Shown piece by piece: positions 26,339-35,569 of a stretch of 64,000 nucleotides of DNA. Both the position numbers and the translations under genes were made by a program. Positions within the stretch are counted from its first letter, which is position 1. The number at the start of each line of letters is the position of its first letter. A model generated the notes under the pieces. The model was not told the origin of the DNA. It saw only the letters and a list, made by a program, of their open reading frames with translations, and made no database searches. This DNA is from Chryseomicrobium excrementi (GTDB lineage: Bacteria; Bacillota; Bacilli; Bacillales_A; Planococcaceae): NCBI RefSeq assembly GCF_002798305.1, contig NZ_PCGR01000001.1, forward strand, positions 124,001 through 188,000, in the 5' to 3' direction.

Positions 26339-26693
26339 GACTCTGTAGCTCAGTAGGATAGAGCAACGGCCTTTAATGATAGGAGCCTCTATAGGGAAAC
26401 AACAACTTATAGAGTGGACGACACTGTATCGGTGAACCCTTCCAGGTCATGCTGATGGCAATACCGAGGAAACTTACGATCACGAAAGTGATCTAAGAAA
26501 ATCAAAGGATCATAACCTATGATGGTAGATTTTCTGAAGCATAATCTTAGATTATCGTGAGGTTCCGTAGAGACTATACGTGTCGCACCTGAAACGGTGA
26601 AGATATAGTCCAGACCACAAACAGTCACTTGGTGGCGAAAGCCATAGTGGTAAGCTAAGCCGTCGGTCGGGGGTTCGAATCCCTCCAGGGTCG
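26339..26693 (+). tRNA. tRNA-Arg(UCU), interrupted by a group I intron
   Basis: Exon 1 is 26339-26373 (35 nt) and exon 2 is 26655-26693 (39 nt). Joined, they give a complete cloverleaf. The acceptor stem pairs GACTCTG with CAGGGTC, then discriminator G. The D-arm is GCTC/GAGC, the anticodon stem ACGGC/GCCGT with loop CTTCTAA (anticodon UCU), and the T-arm GGGGG/CCCTC with loop TTCGAAT. The intron lies between anticodon positions 34 and 35. CCA is not encoded. It should read AGA/AGG. A near-consensus promoter precedes it and a terminator follows, so it is a single-gene unit. Confidence 0.93.
26374..26654 (+). ncRNA. Group I self-splicing intron (281 nt) in tRNA-Arg
   Basis: P1: exon CUU pairs with the guide GAG (26383-26385), with U-G at the splice site. 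P10: exon-2 CUA pairs with UAG (26380-26382). P2: CTCTATA/TATAGAG (26387-26393, 26408-26414). P3: CGACAC/GTGTCG (26419-26424, 26580-26585). P4: CGGT/ACCG (26430-26433, 26463-26466). P6-region hairpin: GATCAC-GAAA-GTGATC. P7: GACTATA/TATAGTC (26572-26578, 26604-26610). P8: CACC/GGTG. P9: CCAC/GTGG enclosing GGC-GAAA-GCC. The last base is the required G (26654). The 5' part resembles cyanobacterial and plastid tRNA-Leu introns (subgroup IC3). No ORF is carried. Confidence 0.93.
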
Positions 26694-26706
26694 TACTAAC
26701 ACTTGT

Positions 26707-26752
26707 GAGCCTTCTTCTTTCTAGATTACAATAGAGAGAAGAAGGCTCTTTT
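26707..26752 (+). terminator. Terminator of the tRNA-Arg gene
   Basis: Stem GAGCCTTCTTCT/AGAAGAAGGCTC with an AT-rich loop and TTTT. Confidence 0.88.
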
Positions 26753-26790
26753 ACTTTGAACCGAATTCCCAACAGGAAGCAGGTGGCCCT

Positions 26791-27786
26791 ATGAAAAAAC
26801 ATCGACCAGAAAAGCGCGGGAACATGATCATCTTTCCTGGCGCCTTGAACACCCAAATCGACAAAGCACTTCGAGCTGCTGACCGGCACGATTTCATGGA
26901 AGCAGTCCGGCACTTCGATACTGCCAAAGAGCTCGGAGCTCTTGAACCGGAAGCGGAGCTGATTTATGCCTATTCGCTTTATGAAGTACGTCAGTTCGAG
27001 AAAGCACTCGCCATATGCGATACGCTCTTACATGAAGGCTTTGATGAATACGAAGAGCTCATGGACCTGTATGTCACGTTACTTGTCGAGTTGCGTCGAT
27101 TTGAGGAAGCAGATGCCTTGATCAGTACGCTGATTGAAGAACGTGTCCTATCTCCTGAACGCAAAGAGAAATGGTTGCATCTTCGGGAGCTCAGTGGACG
27201 ACTCGCAGCGAATTCAGAAACAAAAGAAGTGCCCGAGCCATTAGAAGAGTTGAATCCAGAACTGTATAGCATTCCAGAGTTTTTCGAAAAGCCGCTCGTC
27301 ATGCAGTATCAACTGTTGTTAGCTGCTTTCGAAGGGGACTGTCAAAAGCTCGAAAGAGAATGGCAAGAAATCGTAGAACACGCATCTGTCCACCCGGTCA
27401 TACAGACGCTCGCGCTATTGCTACTCATCGCAACAGATAGCCAAGACATCGTCCGTGTTAGAAAGTTCAACTGGGATCAACCGTGGGTGCCGGCTGCACT
27501 GGATGAGCCATTTGAAAACGAACGGTTCCAACAGCTCATCACGAAAATCGAGGAACGTCTAGAAAACGAACCGACTGCGTATCTACTCATTCGCGATACG
27601 TTCCAGCACCACAGCTACTTACAATATCCGTATGTGTGGAATGGATTTTCAGATGAAGACGTCGTCGAAGGATACACGTTGTATTTCGAGGAGTTGTTGC
27701 TTGGTGAAAACAAGCGCTCAGATCATAGGGTGCTGCGCATGATACACAAGATCGATCAGCTCTATGCGCTACTAGAAATACAATAG
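26791..27786 (+). CDS. ysoA: Tetratricopeptide repeat protein (YsoA-like)
   Basis: Soluble helical-repeat protein, 331 aa. Degenerate TPR-type helices fill residues ~15-130 (ADRHDFMEAVRHFDTAKELG, YSLYEVRQFEKALAICD, RRFEEADALISTLIEE). The C-terminal half is acidic and unassigned. TPR proteins act as protein-interaction scaffolds; no partner is known. Position directly before tig corresponds to ysoA of B. subtilis. ATG 26791 follows CAGGTGG. No signal peptide or membrane segment. Confidence 0.8.
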   Translation: MKKHRPEKRGNMIIFPGALNTQIDKALRAADRHDFMEAVRHFDTAKELGALEPEAELIYAYSLYEVRQFEKALAICDTLLHEGFDEYEELMDLYVTLLVELRRFEEADALISTLIEERVLSPERKEKWLHLRELSGRLAANSETKEVPEPLEELNPELYSIPEFFEKPLVMQYQLLLAAFEGDCQKLEREWQEIVEHASVHPVIQTLALLLLIATDSQDIVRVRKFNWDQPWVPAALDEPFENERFQQLITKIEERLENEPTAYLLIRDTFQHHSYLQYPYVWNGFSDEDVVEGYTLYFEELLLGENKRSDHRVLRMIHKIDQLYALLEIQ

Positions 27787-27787
27787 G

Positions 27788-27815
27788 TTGAAAGTACCCG
27801 TAACTATGGTATAAT
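27788..27815 (+). promoter_or_regulatory. Promoter of tig
   Basis: TTGAAA (27788-27793), 16 nt, TATAAT (27810-27815), with a TGG extension just before the -10. Confidence 0.8.
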
Positions 27816-27882
27816 GTACAAGTTGTCAATACATTAAATAATGTTTAGTCAAAAATGAAACCAATTGTTGGAGGTAGAATAT

Positions 27883-29166
27883 ATGTCAACGAAGTGGGAA
27901 AAACAAGAAGGAAACGAAGGCGTTTTAACGTTTGAAGTTTCTGCAGAAGAGTTCAAAAAAGCAATCGATGAGGCTTTCAAAAAAGTCGTAAAAAACATTA
28001 ACGAGCCAGGTTTCCGTAAAGGAAAAATGCCACGCCAAATGTTCAACAAAAAATACGGTGAAGAAGCTCTTTATCAAGATGCAATCGACATCGTACTTCC
28101 TGAAGCTTACACCAAAGCACTTGATGAGTCTGGAATCGACCCAGTAGATCGTCCAGAAATCGACATCGAGTCAATCGAAAAAGGCCAACCAGTTGTGTTC
28201 ACTGCGAAAGTAACAGTGAAGCCTGAAGTAAAACTTGGTGACTACAAAGGTCTTGAAGTGACTCCACTTGAAGAAACAGTTACTGAAGAAGAAATCAACG
28301 AACAACTTTCAAACCACCAAGCTCGTCTTGCTGAAATGTCAGTGAAAGAAGACGCTATCGTAGAAGGCGACACTGCAACAATCGATTTCGAAGGATTCGT
28401 TGGAGAAGAAGCATTCGAAGGCGGTAAAGGTGAAGATTACGACCTAGAAATCGGTTCTAACACATTCATCCCTGGCTTTGAAGAGCAATTAGTTGGTGCA
28501 AAAGCGGGCGACTCTAAAGACGTAGTTGTTACATTCCCAGAAGAGTATCATGCAGCTGAACTTGCTGGTAAAGAAGCTACGTTCAAAGTAACAGTAAAAG
28601 AAGTTAAAGGAAAAGTTCTTCCAGAACTAAACGATGACTTCGCTAAAGAAGTAGACGAGTCAGTTGAAAGTCTTGATGCACTTCGCACAAAATTAACTGA
28701 GCAAACTACTGAAGAGAAAAAACAAACTGCTGCACAAGCACTTCGTGATGACCTTGTAGAAAAAGCTGCTGCTAACGCAGAAGTAGACATTCCACAAGCA
28801 ATGATCGATTCTGAAGTAGACCGTATGCTTCAAGAGTTTGGTCAACGTCTATCACAACAAGGTATGAACCTTGACTTGTACTACCAGTTCTCTGGTCAAG
28901 ACGAAGAAGCACTTCGTGCACAAATGAAAGAAGATGCAGAAAGCCGCGTGCGTGTATCTCTTACATTAGAAGCAATTGCTGCTGCTGAAGGTATTGAAGT
29001 AACTGAAGAAGACGTGAACGCAGAGCTAGAAAAAATGACAGCTCAGTTCGGTATGACAGTGGATCAAATCAAAACAGCACTAGGCGGAACAGCTATCCTA
29101 GAAAACGATATCCGTTTCCAAAAGACAGTTGAGTTCTTAGTAGACAACGCGAAAGTAACTAAATAA
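27883..29166 (+). CDS. tig: Trigger factor
   Basis: Ribosome-bound chaperone and peptidyl-prolyl isomerase, 427 aa. The N-terminal ribosome-docking domain has [15 protein letters not shown] with the FRKGK signature near residue 45. The FKBP-like domain is at about 155-240 ([20 protein letters not shown]). The C-terminal helical cradle follows. Start ATG 27883 has GGAGG 8 nt upstream; the in-frame ATG 27865 precedes that site. Highly expressed codon pattern (many GAA, GTA, CGT). Confidence 0.97.
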   Translation: MSTKWEKQEGNEGVLTFEVSAEEFKKAIDEAFKKVVKNINEPGFRKGKMPRQMFNKKYGEEALYQDAIDIVLPEAYTKALDESGIDPVDRPEIDIESIEKGQPVVFTAKVTVKPEVKLGDYKGLEVTPLEETVTEEEINEQLSNHQARLAEMSVKEDAIVEGDTATIDFEGFVGEEAFEGGKGEDYDLEIGSNTFIPGFEEQLVGAKAGDSKDVVVTFPEEYHAAELAGKEATFKVTVKEVKGKVLPELNDDFAKEVDESVESLDALRTKLTEQTTEEKKQTAAQALRDDLVEKAAANAEVDIPQAMIDSEVDRMLQEFGQRLSQQGMNLDLYYQFSGQDEEALRAQMKEDAESRVRVSLTLEAIAAAEGIEVTEEDVNAELEKMTAQFGMTVDQIKTALGGTAILENDIRFQKTVEFLVDNAKVTK

Positions 29167-29283
29167 GATCTCTAATACGGAACAAGGTGCAGAGGATTCT
29201 GTACCTTGTTCTTTACATAATCATTTCATTTGCTATACATACCATAATCTTGTAAACTAAATCTCTGAATAGGGGTGAGTACA

Positions 29284-30549
29284 GTGTTCAAATTTAACGA
29301 CGAAAAAGGGAACCTAAAGTGTTCGTTCTGCGGTAAGCCTCAAGAACAGGTTCGCAAACTTGTAGCTGGCCCTGGAGTATATATTTGTGATGAATGTATC
29401 GATCTTTGCTCTGAAATTGTAGAGGAAGAACTAGGAACAGAAGAAGAAGTTGAATACCGTGAAGTTCCAAAGCCTCGAGAAATCCAAGGGATTCTTGATG
29501 AATACGTCATCGGTCAAGAGCGTGCTAAAAAAGCATTAGCTGTAGCCGTTTATAATCATTACAAACGCATTAACTCAAACAGCGTCATCGACGAAGTGGA
29601 GTTATCAAAATCTAATATCGTCCTTATTGGACCAACAGGAAGCGGGAAAACGCTTCTTGCTCAAACACTAGCTCGCATTCTGAACGTACCGTTTGCCATC
29701 GCAGACGCGACGTCTTTAACAGAAGCAGGTTATGTAGGAGAAGACGTAGAAAACATCTTGCTCAAATTGATCCAATCTGCGGATTACGATATTGAACGTG
29801 CTGAAAAAGGCATCATCTACATCGATGAGATCGATAAAGTAGCACGTAAATCAGAAAATCCATCTATCACACGTGATGTATCGGGTGAAGGTGTCCAACA
29901 AGCCTTACTAAAAATTCTTGAAGGAACTACTGCAAGCGTGCCGCCACAAGGTGGACGTAAGCATCCACATCAAGAATTCTTACAGATCGACACAACGAAC
30001 ATCTTGTTCATCGTCGGTGGTGCGTTTGACGGCATCGAGTCCATCATCAAACGCCGTATGGGTGAGAAAGTCATCGGATTTGGTTCAGATCCAAACAAAA
30101 AAGACCCAGAAGCTGCTAGCTTAATGGCGAACCTGATTCCTGAGGACTTATTGAAATTTGGTCTGATTCCGGAATTTATCGGCCGTTTGCCAGTTTTAGC
30201 AAGCTTAGAGACGTTAAATGTGGAAGCACTTGTGCAGATTTTAACGGAACCTAAAAATGCTTTGGTGAAACAGTACGAGAAAATGATGGAACTGGACGGC
30301 GTCAAGCTAACCTTCGAAAAAGACGCACTTTCTGAGATCGCAAAACTTGCAATCGAACGTAAAACAGGTGCGCGTGGACTTCGCTCCATCATCGAAAACA
30401 TCATGCTAGACGTCATGTTTGATCTTCCTTCTCGTGAAGACATCGTAGAATGTGTCATCACAAAAGAGACAGTAACAGACAGCCAACCGCCGAAATTACT
30501 GAAAGAAGACGGCACGGAGTTCATCAACGACACGAAGACGTCTGCGTAA
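29284..30549 (+). CDS. clpX: ATP-dependent Clp protease ATP-binding subunit ClpX
   Basis: AAA+ unfoldase delivering substrates to ClpP, 421 aa. The N-terminal zinc domain is [10 protein letters not shown] with CDECIDLC. Walker A is [15 protein letters not shown] and Walker B is [14 protein letters not shown]. The pore loop region is [13 protein letters not shown]; sensor and C-terminal small domain include [12 protein letters not shown]. Start GTG 29284 (MFKFNDEKG) matches the family; an in-frame GTG at 29275 overlaps the ribosome-binding site AGGGGTGAG. Confidence 0.97.
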   Translation: MFKFNDEKGNLKCSFCGKPQEQVRKLVAGPGVYICDECIDLCSEIVEEELGTEEEVEYREVPKPREIQGILDEYVIGQERAKKALAVAVYNHYKRINSNSVIDEVELSKSNIVLIGPTGSGKTLLAQTLARILNVPFAIADATSLTEAGYVGEDVENILLKLIQSADYDIERAEKGIIYIDEIDKVARKSENPSITRDVSGEGVQQALLKILEGTTASVPPQGGRKHPHQEFLQIDTTNILFIVGGAFDGIESIIKRRMGEKVIGFGSDPNKKDPEAASLMANLIPEDLLKFGLIPEFIGRLPVLASLETLNVEALVQILTEPKNALVKQYEKMMELDGVKLTFEKDALSEIAKLAIERKTGARGLRSIIENIMLDVMFDLPSREDIVECVITKETVTDSQPPKLLKEDGTEFINDTKTSA

Positions 30550-30559
30550 CAGCGACCAT

Positions 30560-30612
30560 CCAGCTGGCTTTCCGTTAGCTCAACTTTGAGCTTACTGGAA
30601 GCTGGCTTTTTT
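30560..30612 (+). terminator. Terminator of clpX
   Basis: CCAGC/GCTGG, TTCC/GGAA and AGCTCAA/TTGAGCT pair as a segmented stem followed by TTTTTT. Confidence 0.8.
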
Positions 30613-30744
30613 ATTGTTAGATGTGGAAGGCGTTCGCAAACAAAATCCATAAAACAAAATGCATGTCTCTAGGGATATTTGCCTGCTTTCGAGTATACTA
30701 AATGAACAAGCTGGTCAACATAGACCATGAAAGGTGGAAATGTG

Positions 30745-33075
30745 ATGACCTCACAAGAAACTTCACGTTACCCAGTGCTGCCACTGCGCGGGTTACTGGT
30801 TTTTCCGACGCTGACGCTACATATCGATGTCGGCCGTAAAAAATCCATGGCCGCTTTACAAGCTGCTATGAAAAAGAATGAACAAATTGTGTTGATCGCA
30901 CAGCGCGACATGGAAATGGACAACCCGTCACAAGAAGACTTATACGATGTAGGTGTCTTGGTCCATATCCGTCAGCTGATGAAACTTCCGAATGGCACAA
31001 TGCGCGTTCAAGTCGAAGGTCTCGAGCGAGCTGTCCTCGAATCCTATGAAGTAGGGAAGACCTTTGATGAAGTCGAAGTCTCTACGATTACGGAAGCGAA
31101 AACACCAAGTTCCGAACAAGAAGCGTTGATGCGCACGTTAAATGAGAGCTTTTTAAAGTTCAGCAAGCTGTCAAAACAAGTATCGGAAGACTCCGCTCGT
31201 GCAGCAGCTGAGATTGCAGAAGCAGGTCGTCTCGCGGATACAGTTGCGACTCACTTGCCACTTCGTATTGCTGCGAAGCAAGAAGTGCTCGAAACGTTTG
31301 ATGTCACAGAGCGCTTGGTGTATCTAATTCAGAAGCTCGAGAATGAAAAAGAAATTCTGGATCTAGAGAAAAAGATTCAAGTCCGCGTAAAAAAAGCGAT
31401 GGAACAAACTCAAAAAGAATTCTATCTTCGTGAACAAATGAAAGCTATCCAAACCGAACTTGGGGACAAGGATGGCAAGACTGGAGAAGTGTCCGATCTT
31501 CGCAAAAAAATTGAAGAGACCGGCTTCCCAGAAGCTACAAAAAAGAACCTTCTAAAAGAACTTGACCGTTTTGAGCGCATTCCAGCGCAGTCTCCAGAGA
31601 GCGGCGTCATCCGCAACTATTTGGACTGGATGACATCGATTCCTTGGACTGCCAAGACAGAAGACCAACTGGACATTCATCGTTCTCAAGAAATTTTAGA
31701 CCGTGATCATGATGGTCTTGAAAAAGTAAAAGAGCGGATTCTAGAGTACTTGGCTGTTCGCCAGTTGACACAGTCACTTCGCGGGCCAATCCTTTGTTTA
31801 GTGGGACCTCCCGGAGTTGGGAAGACGTCTCTTGCAAAATCGATTGCCGAGTCACTCGACCGCAAGTTCGTCCGAGTAGCATTAGGTGGCGTTCGAGATG
31901 AATCTGAAATTCGTGGTCACCGTCGCACATACATCGGTGCGATGCCTGGCCGCATCATCCAAGGTATGAAAAAAGCGGGTACTATCAATCCAGTGTTCTT
32001 ACTAGATGAAATTGATAAGATGTCGAATGATTTCCGCGGAGATCCGTCGTCTGCGATGCTTGAAGTGTTGGATCCTGAACAGAACCATTCATTCAGTGAC
32101 CACTATATTGAAGAGTCGTATAACTTATCGAATGTATTGTTCATCGCAACGGCAAATGATTTGTCGTCAATTCCAGGTCCACTACGCGACCGGATGGAAG
32201 TCATTTCCCTTGCTGGGTACACGGAGATGGAAAAAGTCGATATCGCCGAGCATCATTTACTCCCAAAACAAATGAAGGAGCACGGACTAACGAAATCCAA
32301 GCTCGCAATGAAACGAGACGTGTTACTTGATGTTGTCCGTTATTATACGCGTGAAGCAGGAGTGCGTTCACTTGAGCGCACGATTGCTGGGATTTGTCGA
32401 AAAGCAGCTCTTCAAATCGTCAAAGGTGAGAAGAAGAAAGTTACGGTCACACCACGCAATCTGGAAGACTACCTAGGCAAACGCAAGTTCCGCCACGGGC
32501 AAGCCGAGCAATCCAACCAAGTTGGAACAGCGACTGGCCTTGCCTATACATCCGTTGGAGGCGACACGCTGCAAATCGAAGTCTCGCTTTCTGCTGGTAA
32601 AGGCAAACTGCAATTGACAGGAAAACTCGGAGACGTCATGAAAGAGTCGGCCCAGACCGCGCTCTCTTATGTGCGTTCGAATGCAGAAACACTCGGCATC
32701 GCATCCGATTTCCATGAAAAATACGATATCCACATCCACGTTCCAGAAGGAGCCGTTCCAAAAGACGGACCGTCCGCTGGAATTACAATCACGACCGCAT
32801 TAGTGTCGGCGCTCACAGGTCGCCCTGTTAAACGAGAAGTAGGAATGACAGGCGAAGTGACGCTGCGTGGTCGCGTATTGCCGATTGGTGGATTAAAAGA
32901 AAAAACATTAAGTGCACATCGTGCCGGCATCGATACGATTATCTTGCCAAAAGACAATGTTCCGGACATGGACGACATTCCGGACAGCATTCGTGAAGAA
33001 TTGACTTTCCATCCAGTTTCACAGGTGGAGGAAGTATTGGCCATCGCACTGGAGGAGGCAAACTATGCAAATTAA
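30745..33075 (+). CDS. lonA: ATP-dependent protease Lon (LonA)
   Basis: Cytoplasmic AAA+ serine protease degrading misfolded and regulatory proteins, 776 aa. The N-terminal LON substrate domain is [15 protein letters not shown]. Walker [17 protein letters not shown] lies near residue 353. The protease domain has the catalytic Ser in [10 protein letters not shown] (about 677) and Lys in [14 protein letters not shown]. Start ATG 30745 follows AAAGGTGGAA; nearby GTG 30742 and ATG 30727 are alternatives. The stop overlaps engB by 11 nt. lonB, next to lonA in B. subtilis, is absent. Confidence 0.97.
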   Translation: MTSQETSRYPVLPLRGLLVFPTLTLHIDVGRKKSMAALQAAMKKNEQIVLIAQRDMEMDNPSQEDLYDVGVLVHIRQLMKLPNGTMRVQVEGLERAVLESYEVGKTFDEVEVSTITEAKTPSSEQEALMRTLNESFLKFSKLSKQVSEDSARAAAEIAEAGRLADTVATHLPLRIAAKQEVLETFDVTERLVYLIQKLENEKEILDLEKKIQVRVKKAMEQTQKEFYLREQMKAIQTELGDKDGKTGEVSDLRKKIEETGFPEATKKNLLKELDRFERIPAQSPESGVIRNYLDWMTSIPWTAKTEDQLDIHRSQEILDRDHDGLEKVKERILEYLAVRQLTQSLRGPILCLVGPPGVGKTSLAKSIAESLDRKFVRVALGGVRDESEIRGHRRTYIGAMPGRIIQGMKKAGTINPVFLLDEIDKMSNDFRGDPSSAMLEVLDPEQNHSFSDHYIEESYNLSNVLFIATANDLSSIPGPLRDRMEVISLAGYTEMEKVDIAEHHLLPKQMKEHGLTKSKLAMKRDVLLDVVRYYTREAGVRSLERTIAGICRKAALQIVKGEKKKVTVTPRNLEDYLGKRKFRHGQAEQSNQVGTATGLAYTSVGGDTLQIEVSLSAGKGKLQLTGKLGDVMKESAQTALSYVRSNAETLGIASDFHEKYDIHIHVPEGAVPKDGPSAGITITTALVSALTGRPVKREVGMTGEVTLRGRVLPIGGLKEKTLSAHRAGIDTIILPKDNVPDMDDIPDSIREELTFHPVSQVEEVLAIALEEANYAN

Positions 33076-33652
33076 TAACGTAGAATTATTGATTAGCGCC
33101 GTGCGTCCTGAGCAGTACCCGGAAACGGGACTATCAGAAATCGCACTCGCAGGTCGTTCAAATGTAGGGAAATCCTCTTTCATCAATCGCATGATTGGTC
33201 GAAAGAGCATGGCCCGCATCTCATCAAAACCAGGGAAGACGCAAACACTGAACTTCTATAAAATCGAAGAAAAACTTGTGTTCGTCGACGTTCCAGGATA
33301 CGGCTACGCAAAAGTTTCAAAGACGGAGCGTGCTGCTTGGGGTAAGATGATCGAGACGTACTTCACTTCTCGTGAATCGTTGAAGTCGGTCGTATTGATT
33401 GTAGACCTGCGTCACCCACCAACAAACGATGACATTATGATGTACGATTTCTTGAAGCACTATTCCATCCCCTGTATCATCGTCGCGACGAAGTCCGACA
33501 AGATTCCAAAAGGGAAATGGGAGAAACACAAGAAAGTCGTGAAAGAGACGCTTGATATGGACCCGGCAGATCCACTCGTTCTGTTTTCATCGGAAACAGG
33601 CAAGGGGCATGACGAAGCTTGGGCTGAGATTTACAAAGCAATTGAAAACTAA
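33065..33652 (+). CDS. engB: Ribosome biogenesis GTPase EngB (YsxC)
   Basis: Essential TRAFAC-class GTPase for 50S ribosome assembly, 195 aa. G1 is [12 protein letters not shown], switch I region [14 protein letters not shown]3 [10 protein letters not shown]4 ATKSDKI and G5 FSSETGKG: all present. Begins inside the lonA 3' end, using the GGAGGAGG in the lonA coding region as its ribosome-binding site, so the two are translationally coupled. Confidence 0.97.
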   Translation: MQINNVELLISAVRPEQYPETGLSEIALAGRSNVGKSSFINRMIGRKSMARISSKPGKTQTLNFYKIEEKLVFVDVPGYGYAKVSKTERAAWGKMIETYFTSRESLKSVVLIVDLRHPPTNDDIMMYDFLKHYSIPCIIVATKSDKIPKGKWEKHKKVVKETLDMDPADPLVLFSSETGKGHDEAWAEIYKAIEN

Positions 33653-33659
33653 AATGCTT

Positions 33660-33691
33660 TAGACCTGCTGAGCAATCAGCAGGTCTTTTTT
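33660..33691 (+). terminator. Terminator of lonA-engB
   Basis: Perfect 11-bp stem AGACCTGCTGA/TCAGCAGGTCT, GCAA loop, T6. Confidence 0.94.
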
Positions 33692-33733
33692 GTTCGAAAG
33701 AGAAAGGGTGCGTTGTTGAATAAACACGGCTTG

Positions 33734-33879
33734 ATGCAGAAGAAATCCAACTTGTTGCAGAAGAATCCTCGCTCGATGTAGAAGAAATCATTGGCATGGA
33801 GAAGAAACCTTCGCCGATGAAGAACAAATCCCCTCGCTTGCACAACAAATCCCCCGCCATGTCGAAGAACGCTCGCTCA
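33734..33879. repeat. Array of seven degenerate 21-bp tandem repeats
   Basis: Units begin at 33734, 33755, 33776, 33796, 33817, 33838 and 33859 (21-nt steps, one of 20). They open (A/T)TGCAGAAGAAATCC or variants (ATGAAGAACAAATCC, TTGCACAACAAATCC). The last unit reads into GAAGAACGCTCGCTCAGCC. They are the same family as the array at 17956-18122. The array lies after a terminator and before the hemA promoter. The remaining 33880-34111 holds the two hemA promoter regions. Confidence 0.85.
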
Positions 33880-33944
33880 GCCCCACGCAAAAACTCTCGT
33901 TTCGCCTAAGTAATTTAGGGAATAATCTGAATAAACCCCTATCG

Positions 33945-33993
33945 TTGTAAGCGTGAACGCAATTTGGTACACTATATTTAGAATCATTCTAAA
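33945..33993 (+). promoter_or_regulatory. hemA promoter with PerR-type operator
   Basis: TTGTAA (33945-33950), 17 nt, TACACT (33968-33973). Directly downstream lies a perfect 17-bp palindrome TTTAGAATCATTCTAAA (33977-33993). Its core agrees with the PerR box TTATAATNATTATAA at all but two fixed positions. PerR control of hemAXCDBL is established in B. subtilis; here it is inferred from the box and its position. Confidence 0.8.
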
Positions 33994-34050
33994 CTAGAAC
34001 GTGAACGGCACGTTTCTTTCATATACTGTTCACAAATGTCGAAGTGCGCT

Positions 34051-34076
34051 GTCCTAGAGTTATGCTATACTAGGAC
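34051..34076 (+). promoter_or_regulatory. Second hemA promoter flanked by an inverted repeat
   Basis: Extended -10 TGCTATACT (34063-34071) lies within GTCCTAG (34051-34057) ... CTAGGAC (34070-34076), a perfect 7-bp inverted repeat overlapping the -10. It could be an operator; no known factor is recognised. Confidence 0.5.
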
Positions 34077-34111
34077 TAGTGAAATGGAACGTATAAAGGA
34101 GATATGACGCA

Positions 34112-35476
34112 ATGAACACACTCGTGGTCGGTGTCAATTACCGAACAGCTCCAGTTGAGATTCGTGAGAAGCTGTCTTTTATTGAGGCGGAACTTCCGAA
34201 TGCAATGGAAGCGTTGCAACAACAAAAAAGCATATTGGAGAACGTCATTGTCTCGACGTGCAACCGGACGGAAGTGTATGCGACCGTTGATCAGTTGCAC
34301 ACAGGCAAATACTATATCAAACAATTCTTGGCTGCTTGGTTTGACCTCAGCATTGACGAGTTGGGTCGCTACGTCTTTATTAAAGAAGAAGACGATGCGA
34401 AGAAGCACTTGTTCAAAGTGTCTGCTGGGATCGACTCGATGGTCCTTGGTGAGACGCAAATCCTTGGTCAAGTGAAGAAGAGTTTCTTATCCGGCCAACA
34501 GCACGGGACAACAGGAACCGTATTCAACCAACTGTTCAAACAAGCCGTGACATTTGCGAAGCGTGCGCATGCAGAGACAGCAATCGGTGAAAATGCTGTA
34601 TCGGTCTCGTACGCAGCTGTAGAACTTGGAAAGAAAATCTTTGGTTCCCTGAAAAACAAGCACATCGTCATCCTTGGAGCAGGGAAGATGGGCGAACTTG
34701 CGATTCAGAACCTTCACGGATCTGGTGCTGGCAAAGTGACGGTCATCAATCGTACGTTTGAAAAAGCGGAACTGTTAGCAGCGAAGTTCGATGGCAAAGC
34801 AAAGCCACTTGATGAGCTGCAATGTACGCTTCTTGAAGCAGACATCTTGATCAGCTCGACAGGATCTTCGACGTATGTCATCGACTTCGAATTGATGGAG
34901 TTTGTGGACAAGTTACGTAAAGGGAAGCCGCTGTTCATGGTCGATATCGCAGTACCTCGTGATTTGGATCCGAAGATTGGCGATCTACCGAACGTGTTCT
35001 TGTATGACATCGATGACCTTCAAGGCATCGTGGAAGCGAACTTAGCAGAGCGCAAACGCGCTGCAGCGAAGATTGAAGACATGATTGAAACCGAAGTTGC
35101 TACATTTAATGACTGGATTGCAACACTTGGTGTGGTTCCAGTGATTTCAGCACTTCGCAAAAAAGCGAGCTCGATTCAGCAAGAGACGATGGCATCGATT
35201 GAAAACAAGATGCCGGAACTTACGGATCGCGAGCGCAAAATCTTAAACAAGCATACAAAATCCATTATCAATCAATTGTTGAAGGAGCCTATCCTTCAGG
35301 CAAAAGAACTTTCTACAAGTCCAGAGGCTGCCAAGCAACTTGCCTTGTTCCAACAAATCTTCGGCATTGAAGACGAGGTCCAAGGTGAGGTCCAACTGGC
35401 TCAGCAGAAAGCGAAACTGGCAAAGTCCACGGCTTCTGAAGAAGCTCCGGCACTCCGTGGCGAATACTCGTTTTAA
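34112..35476 (+). CDS. hemA: Glutamyl-tRNA reductase
   Basis: First committed step of the C5 haem pathway: glutamyl-tRNA-Glu to glutamate-1-semialdehyde with NADPH, 454 aa. Catalytic Cys50 is in [11 protein letters not shown]. The NADP-binding domain has [15 protein letters not shown] and [14 protein letters not shown]. The C-terminal dimerisation helix is near 340-440. Leads hemAXCDBL, which in B. subtilis is limited by PerR and by HemX-dependent control of HemA level. A terminator-like stem follows it. Confidence 0.97.
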   Translation: MNTLVVGVNYRTAPVEIREKLSFIEAELPNAMEALQQQKSILENVIVSTCNRTEVYATVDQLHTGKYYIKQFLAAWFDLSIDELGRYVFIKEEDDAKKHLFKVSAGIDSMVLGETQILGQVKKSFLSGQQHGTTGTVFNQLFKQAVTFAKRAHAETAIGENAVSVSYAAVELGKKIFGSLKNKHIVILGAGKMGELAIQNLHGSGAGKVTVINRTFEKAELLAAKFDGKAKPLDELQCTLLEADILISSTGSSTYVIDFELMEFVDKLRKGKPLFMVDIAVPRDLDPKIGDLPNVFLYDIDDLQGIVEANLAERKRAAAKIEDMIETEVATFNDWIATLGVVPVISALRKKASSIQQETMASIENKMPELTDRERKILNKHTKSIINQLLKEPILQAKELSTSPEAAKQLALFQQIFGIEDEVQGEVQLAQQKAKLAKSTASEEAPALRGEYSF

Positions 35477-35483
35477 GGACTGA

Positions 35484-35542
35484 AAAAGACGTTTCTCCAA
35501 TCTATTTGTGGCATAATAGATGATAGAGAAATGTCTTTTTTG
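35484..35542 (+). terminator. Terminator-like stem between hemA and hemX
   Basis: AAAGACGTTTCTC pairs with GAGAAATGTCTTT, with an inner AATCTATT/AATAGATG pairing, and ends in T6. It lies inside an operon, so it may give partial termination and keep hemA expression above hemX-hemL. Confidence 0.7.
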
Positions 35543-35569
35543 TTTGATTTTGAGTAGAGGATGATTTCA

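Noticed and set aside
26407-26913. 168-codon minus-strand open frame across the intron and the 5' part of the TPR gene
   Set aside because: It runs antisense through the group I intron, the tRNA exon and the ysoA start, has no ribosome-binding site and no protein-like family features.
33734-33879. Short protein-coding gene with heptapeptide repeats
   Set aside because: Although the period is seven codons, one step is 20 nt and in-frame stops such as TAG occur, and no start signal precedes the array.
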